DNA of 64,000 nucleotides. It comes from Dolomedes plantarius (taxonomy: Eukaryota; Arthropoda; Arachnida; Araneae; Dolomedidae). The DNA lies in NCBI GenBank assembly GCA_907164885.2, contig OU015493.1, forward strand, positions 121,010,193-121,074,192, given 5' to 3'. The translations under genes and the position numbers were made by a program. How positions within the stretch are numbered: the first letter of the stretch is position 1; every line of letters starts with the position of its first letter. Shown here in pieces: positions 56,648 to 64,000 of the stretch. Below the pieces are notes generated by a model. That model worked only from the letters and a program-made list of their open reading frames with translations. It was not told where the DNA came from and made no database searches.

Positions 56648-57889
56648 CACTGGTTATCAAAAATTATGGAAAAGTCACAAAAATAGTGATTACTCAAAAA
56701 GTTACGCGTAGAATTTAATGAAACTTATACACATTATACAACACATACGTAGGTATAAAATAGCATAAAAAGAATCGCCAGACAATTATGGTGTTATAGA
56801 AACTAGCATATGTATACAATGAACAAATCGGATGTGGTGGTTTGGTATAGGAAAAGTACCTTTAATATGGCGTATGATCCCCCCCGAGAAGCAATACAGC
56901 ACAAACAGCGATGTGTGATGCTGTCAATTATGCGGTCTACGAGTTCGGTAGGGAAGTGAGAGCCATTGCTCTTGCAAAGCAGTTGAAAGCGTGGCTAGGG
57001 TCCTAGGAGGAGGATTGAGAGCAGCTATACGTCCTCCTAAAGCGTCCCAAATATGCTCGATAGGATTCAGGTCCGGTGATCGAGCTGGCCACTCCATGCA
57101 CTGAATTGTTTCCTGCTCAAGATAAGCATCCACGATGCGAGCCCTGTGCGGTCTCGCGTTATCGTCCTGTAGCACGAAAGCATCACCTATTGCCCCGGCA
57201 TAAGGGACCACATAAGCATCAAGGATGTCATCTCTATAGGTGTGAGCATTCACATTTCCACGGGGAAAGACATGGAGGTCTGTGCGTCCGCCCAAAAAGA
57301 TACCACCCCAAACACAGACACTGCTGGATCCGTATGCATCTTTTTCACAGATGTGTGATGGATGAAAATGAGTTCCAGGTTCTCTCCAAATCAAAATACG
57401 CCTACTATCGCTTTGGAGGTTAAACCTGGACTCATCCGTAAAGAGAACAGCCCTCCATTGATCACGCGTCCAGTGGACATGTTGATGTGCCCACTGCAAA
57501 CGTTCCCGCCTATGATGTGACGCTAGCGAGACGAAACTGGCTGGTCACCTCGCAAAAAGACCACCTTCGTGAAACCTTCTACGGATGGTTGACGTTGATA
57601 CCAACCTTCCGGAGCTTGCAGCAAGGGAGAGCAACTCCGTCTGAGTTCAGACGGAGTTGCTGTTCTATTTCTTCGTGCGCATAATGACAAATATCGGTCA
57701 TCGGCACTCGTCGTAGCGTATGGCCGTCCTTATCTGAACCTCCTGGATGCCTAATCCGTGGTTAGAAATTGTTGCCAAAATTTATGAACCACAGACGGAC
57801 TCGCATTTAGCCATCTGACCACTTCTGTCTGACTTTGTCCTGCCTCTAGTCTCCAAATAGCTTGCCTTCGCCATTTGGAGACTAGAGGC
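56648..57889 (-). mobile_element. Tc1-type transposon truncated by BEL/Pao insertion
   Basis: The left inverted end CACTGGTTATCAAAAATTAT begins at 56648 after TA (56646-56647) and a (TA)n tract. Its right end is not in the window: the sequence passes from transposase straight into the BEL LTR at 57890. The rest should lie beyond the BEL element to the right. Confidence 0.85.
56924..57880 (-). pseudogene. Tc1 transposase pseudogene
   Basis: The C-terminal frame (57499-56924) keeps the catalytic core: D in VLFTDESRFNLQSDSRR, D in LQDDNARPHRA and E in SPDLNPIEHIWDALGG, 34 residues between the last two. Upstream pieces in other frames give the HTH (AIWRLEAGQSQTEVVRWLNA, VVHKFWQQF), then stops, a shifted linker and YLSLCARRNRTATPSELRR. 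Two perfect fold-back palindromes (57630-57661 and 57842-57889) interrupt the coding sequence. The C-terminus also ends early by frameshift. Confidence 0.88.
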
Positions 57890-58246
57890 TGAAGAAATTT
57901 CACTACTATGTTCTACTAGATACTAAACTAAGGAGTGAGAAATACTTCAAAACGAAAGTGGTGAAAAGCTTAAATCATTTTTGCATGTTTTTTAATGAAT
58001 TTAATATATTTACATATTTACAAGAAGATGATAATAGGCTGGAAAGCCTCTAAATTAACTAAATTCAAAGGAATAGACATATTATGGGATCTTAATCCCC
58101 TTCAAAGAAAACTATATTCTAAAACTGATTCATCACTCTAGCAACAAGAGAGAAAAACTAAATTCTAAATTCCAAACATTTCTGAGAATAAAATCAAAAA
58201 CGATGCGCTTGTAGCGCCATCTCTTAACATAATATTTCTCTACACA
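57890..58246 (-). repeat. BEL/Pao 3' long terminal repeat
   Basis: On the minus strand a polypurine tract (AGGTGGGGAG, ending 58247) is followed by TGTGTAGAGAAATATT at 58246 and the repeat ends TTTCTTCA at 57890. TG...CA borders, the polypurine tract and the position just after the pol gene mark it as the 3' LTR, 357 bp long. The matching 5' LTR is not in the window, so the limits rest on these signals alone. Confidence 0.75.
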
Positions 58247-58633
58247 CTCCCCACCTGAACTCTGATAGGAGTTCATCTACTCAAATACAATCATAAACAA
58301 AAAATTCACATTTCTAAAAAGCAAATTTTCTAATCAATCAGATTTTTCAAAAATACAGTACAAAAAAAAATAATAAAGAAAATAAACAATAGGTTAATAC
58401 TTGAATTAAATCACATCAATATCAACAATACTTTTCAATATCTAGAGTATATAATAGGCATAAAGTTCTATCTAAAATAAAATAAGAAAGCGTTTAACAA
58501 ATTAAAAATTAATAGGAATTATTATTGAAATAAATGTAAATATAAAGAAAGTAAATTATTAAACAAATTCAAATAGCGAAGTTTGAAACTTCAAACTTAA
58601 AAGAATAATAAACTAAAGAACATTTTAAATTAT

Positions 58634-59898
58634 TCAATATGTAAGTAAAATAAAAAAAAAAAGGATATATAAAAACGTTAGAGTTAAATATAGTTCAAGA
58701 GGATATAAGTGTTGTGCAGTTCGTTTCAAAGTCCCATTTCCAGTTTTTAATTCATAAGATCGGACTTTACCGTCACGTCCAGGAACGGCTTTAATGATTT
58801 TGCCTAGTTTCCATAACAGTTTGTTTTTGCTATCTCCTTGAATCAGCACAACATCACCTAATTTTAGTTCGGGTTGAAAGTCAGGATTTTTTAAAGAATG
58901 GGCAGTTCTAAGGTCTAACAAATATTGCTGTTTCCATTTACTCCACAACTGTTTTAACAGCAATTCTTGATAGCGTTTTCTTTTTAAGAGAGTCTTTCTT
59001 GTTGTTTCGTTACCGATGATTTCAGCGAAAGTCAAAGGGTACTTAGGATCAGTTTGTCCAAAGTTCAGGAAACGCATTGGAGTCAAGGGTTGTGGCTCAT
59101 CATTTTCATTATAAATGTAGCTCAAAGGTCGTGAATTAAGAACAGTTTCTACCTCGACGAGTAGAGTAGACATTTCTTCGAAGGTCAACAACGCTTTTCC
59201 CACAACTTTTCTCAAACAGTTTTTGACGGATCTTACGAGTCTTTCATAAAACCCTCCCCACCATGCGGCTCGCTCGATGATAAACTTCCACTGAGTTCTC
59301 TCTTTGGCAATGAAATTTTTAAACACATCATCTTCTAAAATTCTAGAAAAGTTTTCAACTTCTTTTTTAGCCTTCTTGAAGGTTTTTGTGTTATCAGAAT
59401 AAATGATTTTTCAGTTTCCCCTTCTACTCAAAAACCTGCGAAATGCAAGTAAAAATGATTCTGTCGACATGTTTGAAACTAGTTCCAGGTGTATAGCTCG
59501 GATTACAGCACATGTGAATAATGTGATGTATGATTTTTGAGTATCCTTTGAATTCTTTACGTAAACCAGTCCAGCAAAATCAACCCCACAAACAGCAAAT
59601 GTGGTGATTCAAGGATTCTGTCTTTAGGTAAGGGCGCTGTTATCTGGTCTGCAGGTTTGGCTGAATATTTTTGGTAAATTAAACAGCTTTTTATAGTCTT
59701 TTTGACTAACCGACGTCCTTTCGGGACCCGGAAGCGAGATCTAACTTTAGCCAAAGTTGCAGCAGTCCCTCCATGCATTATCTTCTCGTGTTGTTTACGT
59801 ACAACTAAATAGGTCAATCTAGAATTTTTAGGCAGAATTATTGGATGCTTATTATCTAGTGTAAAGTGAAAAAATTCTAATCTTCCTCCTAATCTCAT
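58634..59898 (-). pseudogene. BEL/Pao integrase and C-terminal domain
   Basis: From 59898 the first frame has the H2C2 zinc region (KQHEKIMHGGTAATLAKVRS, then KSCLIYQKYSAKP). A frameshift near 59590 leads into the core with VCGVDFAGLVYVKN (first D) and AIRAIHLELVSNMSTESF. A stop near 59420 is followed by YSDNTKTF (second D). The last frame (59326-58634) gives AAWWGGFYERLVRSVKNCLR (E of the DDE triad) and the DUF5641 region (LKLGDVVLIQGDSKNKLLWK, GRDGKVRSYELKTGNGTLKR). Integrase joins the cDNA copy to host DNA; this one is broken by at least one frameshift and one stop. Confidence 0.9.
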
Positions 59899-60072
59899 GA
59901 TTCCCTTTTCATCAATATATGGGACAAAATTGTACAGAGGGGAATTTTTGTCAATCGGTTTACCTTCTTTTAAGGATTTATATTCTTCGGCAAAAAACGT
60001 TTTTTGTTCAGACCGAATCCAGAAATTTTCAGCTTCTAATAGTTCTTCTGTTTTTAGAGTTCCCCCACACTG

Positions 60073-61258
60073 CTACATTCCCACACTGCTACATTTTCTC
60101 AATTTTGAAACGAAGCGTTTTATCCAAGCGGTGACCCTCAACAGTTTCTCTAAATTACTATATATTGATAAGTCAAAGAGGTCATCAATATTTTCGGTAG
60201 TACATTCAAGCTGATGTACATTAGTAGATTTTTTCCGACATTCAAGTTTGGCTTCGTCAATTGTGTCTGTAAGGTCTAATTTTGGCCAAAAATCAGGAGA
60301 GAGCTGAAGCCACCGTGGGCCTTGGGTCCAAATGGGTTCATTCGTTAATTTAGATATTTTCAATCCCCGAGATACGAGATCTGCAGGATTGTCCACGCCT
60401 GGACAGTAATGCCAATTTTGAGGCGAGGTCAACTTTTGAATTCCCTCGACACGATTCTTTACGAAGGGTTTGAAAGTTTCCGGTTGTTTTCTGATCCAAA
60501 AATAAACAATTGTCGAGTCTGTCCAAAACGCCATACCTAAGACTTTAAATGGGAGATTTTCTTCACCAAAAATTTCGGGATCTTCATCTGAAACGATACC
60601 TTCCTTTATCCACAGTTCATGTAATTCTTCCAAGTTAGTACGAAACTTATGCAAATGCCTACTAGCTTCTTTGAAAATTTTGATCGATTCTAGAGTCGTA
60701 GTCAAAGTTTCTCTGACTGTCAGCTGACTTCCGATTGCGTCATCTACGTAAATATTGTCATCTAAAAGGTCCACAGTTGTAGGATAGACTTCTCTATATT
60801 TTTTCAGGTGGTATCTAATAGTCGCTGCCAACAGAAACGGAGAACAGTTCATCCCAAATAACACTTGAGTAAATCTATATATATTAGGGGGGATGATTTC
60901 ATCAGACGGAAATTAGGAGAATAGAAATCTAGTTACATCTCGGTCCCTTTCATCTATGAGAATTTGCAAAAAGGCCTGTCTGATGTCTGCAGTGAATGCA
61001 ATAGGATTATATCTAAGCCTTAATAGGATGTCGAATATCTCAGGGTATAAATTAGGTCCAATATGAAGACAGTCATTTAAAGAATTCGAGCCTGGTGGAT
61101 GCGATGACGCATCAAAAACGATACGTAATTTGCTTGTGGTTCGATCCTCGTGTATTACTTCCCTATGTGGCAAGTAAAATGTAACGTTTTCTTCACATTG
61201 AACATCTGTTACTTGTTCTATGATATTTTGATTTAAGTAATCTTGTATTATATTTTGA
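60073..61258 (-). pseudogene. BEL/Pao reverse transcriptase with RNase H deletion
   Basis: The frame 61173-60913 carries LRIVFDASS and the first catalytic Asp in FTADIRQAFLQI. A stop near 60913 follows. The next frame has LFGMNCSPFLLAATIRYHL and the active-site box NIYVDDAIG. At about 60530 the protein passes from LPFKVLGMA straight to FWTDSTIVYFWIR, which in intact Pao elements lies far downstream. The end of the polymerase and most of RNase H are therefore missing by an in-frame deletion. The segment NWHYCPGVDNPADLVSRG after it is the usual Pao linker. Confidence 0.88.
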
Positions 61259-61260
61259 TA

Positions 61261-62043
61261 TTAAAAAAATAGATCTGGATTTCTTTTAAACCGTTTTCTA
61301 AGTCGATTGAACCTTTGTTCCGCGATTTCCCAATTATCATTGAAATCTGAAGTGTCATGTTTCCAAGGCAATCTAACTTTGTAGCGAGAATTTTCGTATG
61401 TTATATTGGATTCGAAATGTTTAAGTGCTTCATTTTCGGTTGAATCTAAATTTTCTTTTTCACTAATAAGTCCTGAATTTTCTCGACTCCAAAATTTTGT
61501 TATTTGTTTAGAAATTAAATCTTCCCCTACAACAACATTGAATGATAGAGAGACTTCATTCTGACTCTCCCTTCCTTGTAAACACCAACCGAAAATAGTC
61601 TCTACTGCGACAAGATTTTTATTCAAACGTTTAATGTGTCCCATGACAATATCATAATAATAGTCTGCTCCGATTAAAATGCCAATTGATTCTTCACTAT
61701 CGATCGAATCTGTGAGTATCAAATTCTTTAGTTGTCGAATTTGTCTAATTCCTTCTAATCTAGGAGTCGGAACGTTTGAGCCTGAAATTTGATCCGTTAC
61801 TAATAATTCAACTTCTATTCTAGAGTCAGAAGAACTGTTATGTTCCAAACTCAATTTAACCACGTCATAATTTCTTTGAAGAAGGGTGGTGTTCTCAAAG
61901 GTGTAAACAGTTAATTTTTCTTTCCTAGTTACTTCGAGATTTAATTTGTTAGCTAATTCGCGAGTGACAAAACTTTTCATGGATCCCGTATCAAGAAGGA
62001 GCCTGGCGAACATTTTTTCTTTTCCTGCTTTAATTTTTATCGT
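61261..62043 (-). pseudogene. BEL/Pao aspartic protease region
   Basis: The frame from 62013 opens with ARLLLDTGSMKSFVTRELA, the DTGS active site of the Pao-type peptidase (A17/DUF1758), then LIGADYYYDIVMG and TIFGWCLQG, typical of the same domain. It continues with the linker to reverse transcriptase (NSRYKVRLPWK, RLRKRFKRNPDLFF) and ends at a stop (61259-61261) where intact elements read on into the polymerase. The protease would cut the polyprotein. Confidence 0.87.
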
Positions 62044-63018
62044 TCAGATCTGTAGAAGTATCACATTGTTAACATGCGAAACGGTGGAAACAATTTTTTC
62101 ACTTCGTGGTTCAACTTGTGTTTCAATTTTTGAAATTGAAGAAACTTCACATTTATCAGCTTCCGAATTTTTGACTGCCGTGTTTGATTTAAAACATATA
62201 CCTTCATAGTGCTTGCCCCCACAGATCCTACAAGCCTTTGTTTGTCGATAGGGGCAAAATGCAATTTTATGTTTCAAAGACGTGCACAAAAACATCTATT
62301 GCTTTGTTTTAAAATGTCTCTTTTTTCATTTACTGTAAACACTCCGCAGTTTTCCGATAAATGTTCCTGAGAACAAAAAATACACTTCCGGTTTGGTAAT
62401 GTCGTAGCAACAAATTCATGCGTGGCAACCGACGGTTTTTGTTTTGAATATTTGTTAAAGTCTTTTCTTTTAACATTAGAATTCCACGTATACTTTGAGT
62501 CAAAATTGTTATATGTGTTCTTGGATTTCGGAAGTTGTTTTGATTTGTGAGAAAGCGACAAAAAAGAGATTTTTTCCCGGGATTCTATCCCAGTCCATAA
62601 AAAATTGAGAAAATTGTCTAAATCAAAAGTTGGACTATCTGTATTGGTACGATGGAACTCCAAAGCAATATTGTTGGGAATGGTTTTCATCAAAACCAGA
62701 ATGGGATTCTGGTTTTACATCGAGAGAGGAAAGACTTCTAATTTGAACATTTATTGTGTCATATAATTTTCTTAATTTTGTTACATCATTCGAGTTTTGT
62801 ACAGGGTTTAAATTAAAGAAATTTAACATATGCGTATTTATTATCAACTAGGTTTGGCCAAATCTTTTGGTAAGAATCTCTACAGCCGAATCATAATTGG
62901 ATTCTGAAATCGAAAATCCATCAATAGAACTTGCTGCATTTCCACCTACTGTCCGACCACAGTACGAAGAACCACGGTTGGCATAGTGCCAAGACGATTC
63001 TATTCACGCTGTAGGTAA
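62044..63018 (-). pseudogene. BEL/Pao gag (DUF1759) and zinc knuckles
   Basis: Near 62950-62860 the minus strand reads AASSIDGFSISESNYDSAVE and ILTKRFGQT, a stop, then NSNDVTKLRKLYDTINVQIR and SLSSLDVKPESHSG, all typical of DUF1759 gag. Frameshifts follow. The frame 62693-62274 ends with the knuckle CIFCSQEHLSENC; a further frame gives CRICGGKHYEGIC. These CCHC motifs bind RNA in the particle. The gag start lies beyond the Harbinger insertion. Confidence 0.85.
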
Positions 63019-64000
63019 GGCTATGTACACATGAGAGCGTTGCAACGCGCGTTAAAGCGCGCGTTAGAAAAACCGAATGTGTACACTATAGTAGCGTTAA
63101 CGCCACGTTGAGTGCCAGTATAGCTATGGAAGTTGAAGAGGCAGCATGTGTTTGGATTTTGTACAGTAGGTATAAAGCACGAAGACGAAGGCAAAGAAAA
63201 TACTGGATACATCCGATTTTAAATGACAGATTGACTCACGGTTCTTTTGTAACACTTTACCCGAATCTAAGAAAACATGAGCCCAAGTTTTTTAACTATT
63301 TTAGAATGTCAATTGCATCCTTTGACGAGTTATTAGAAATAGTTAAGGATGACCTGGCTCCTAGTGAGAACGTTGTAAGGGATAGCATTTCTCCAGAAGA
63401 AAAACTCGTAATCACATTGAGAAATGAAAACATTTTCTATATTATTTACCCTTACCCTTTATGTACCAAATTATGAATTCATAAACGAAAACTCACGTAA
63501 ATTTTTATTTATGTTAATTCAATACTAACTAACAAATTAGTGTAAAATAATTACTCACCTTCTTAAAATTTAATTAATTACTACTAGTTAATTGAAGTGG
63601 TACTTTAAAGTACCGCCAGTATTACAAAAATCTTCAAACTTTGAAAATTAATCAGAATGTTTGAAAAATGATATAATTATTTATTATGAAACGCAGAACA
63701 ATTTTAAATATAATGAAAATTTAACTTTGATTATATTAAAAAAATTTTTTTTTCAATTTACACATAAAAAATTACATATGCTGCATTTTGAATGAAGTTT
63801 TGATTGAACTTTTCTTTGTGCACAAAGCTTGCAGATATCTCGATTTGACACAAATATTACACGAATTTTGTACTCCAACAGGGAAACTGATTCATGTTTT
63901 TCGGTATAATGTATTAATTTACACATGCTATTTCCAGCATAGCAAAAAAGTGCCTATGCCACCACTATTTTGATTTTCTGTCTCTTTCATAGATCAATCA
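63019..64000 (+). mobile_element. PIF/Harbinger transposon, left end (continues past window)
   Basis: The left end GGCTATGTACACATGAGAGC at 63019 follows TAA (63016-63018), the 3-bp target typical of Harbinger elements. The next 90 bases contain cgcgcgttaaagcgcgcg-type palindromes. A HARBI1-like frame follows. The right end is outside the window. After 63476 the DNA is AT-rich with no recognised coding match. Confidence 0.75.
63126..63476 (+). CDS. Harbinger transposase-like N-terminal fragment
   Basis: The ATG at 63126 fits the family start better than the upstream TTG. The protein reads MEVEEAACVWILYSRYKARR, then YWIHPILNDRLTHGSFVTLY, LRKHEPKFFNYFRMSIASFD and ISPEEKLVITLR. RYW.HP..., LR....KFF.YFRMS..SFDELL and ISAEEKL..TLR are conserved at the start of HARBI1-like nucleases. 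Similarity ends at about 63424, where a splice donor could be expected but only AG/AAATGA is seen. Either the rest is in a later exon beyond the window or the copy is truncated. It is a transposon gene, not a host gene. Confidence 0.72.
   Translation: MEVEEAACVWILYSRYKARRRRQRKYWIHPILNDRLTHGSFVTLYPNLRKHEPKFFNYFRMSIASFDELLEIVKDDLAPSENVVRDSISPEEKLVITLRNENIFYIIYPYPLCTKL

Larger units (their letters stand above)
57890..63018 (-). mobile_element. BEL/Pao LTR retrotransposon, partial and decayed
   Basis: Minus-strand order from 63018: gag (DUF1759), zinc knuckles, aspartic protease, reverse transcriptase, RNase H remnant, integrase zinc domain and core, DUF5641 C-terminal domain, then the 3' LTR. 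This is the canonical BEL/Pao arrangement with no envelope gene seen. The 5' part is cut by a Harbinger element at 63019. Several stops and frameshifts and an internal deletion show it is inactive. Confidence 0.9.

Noticed and set aside
63477..64000. Second exon of the Harbinger transposase near 63830
   Set aside because: An acceptor-like tgcag precedes a frame beginning RYLDLT, but the following residues do not match the family.

Overview
This is eukaryotic, intron-containing, AT-rich DNA with no prokaryotic features. Spliced exons, many TA-targeting Tc1/Tigger elements, Helitrons, a BEL/Pao retroelement and a tRNA-derived SINE fit an arthropod genome. A chelicerate such as a spider is my guess, not something the sequence proves.

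The only host gene I can support is a KLHL18 orthologue on the + strand. Eight exons between 7168 and 23991 join in phase to 528 codons: most of the BTB domain, the BACK domain and six Kelch repeats, then a stop. About 45 N-terminal residues must come from an upstream exon that I cannot find. Its introns hold Helitrons, SINE copies, MITEs and a whole Tc1 element that makes up nearly all of one intron.

Layout. 1-600: a direct repeat. 1575-3007: a deleted Tigger element. 3040-5988: degenerate tandem repeats holding a dead hAT relic and ending in a Helitron-type 3' terminus. 7168-23991: KLHL18. 24000-27500: 3' flank with one MITE. 27500-32280: a tandem segmental duplication hit by a MITE in one copy and two Tc1 elements in the other. 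32937-37320: a Tigger element holding two SINEs and a hAT element, which itself holds a MITE. 37333-38860: a MITE and a dead Tc1. 39201-46102: Helitrons, including a head-to-tail array of three dimers with a Tc1 in its last unit. 47350-49343: a dead Tc1 interrupted by a hAT-type MITE that carries an Hsp-promoter-like segment. 50038-50878: another Helitron. 50879-56647: mostly plain AT-rich DNA. 56648-57889: a Tc1 broken by a BEL/Pao element (57890-63018), in turn broken by a Harbinger element running off the right edge.

The most unusual structure is the Helitron array. Monomers abut exactly as CTAG joined to TC on the minus strand, as expected of rolling-circle concatemers. Alternate monomers have lost the 3' hairpin that normally precedes the terminus, so the dimer looks like the amplified unit. 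Only one transposase in the window, that of the Tc1 at 28736-30265, reads open from start to stop. No new multi-gene system is visible.
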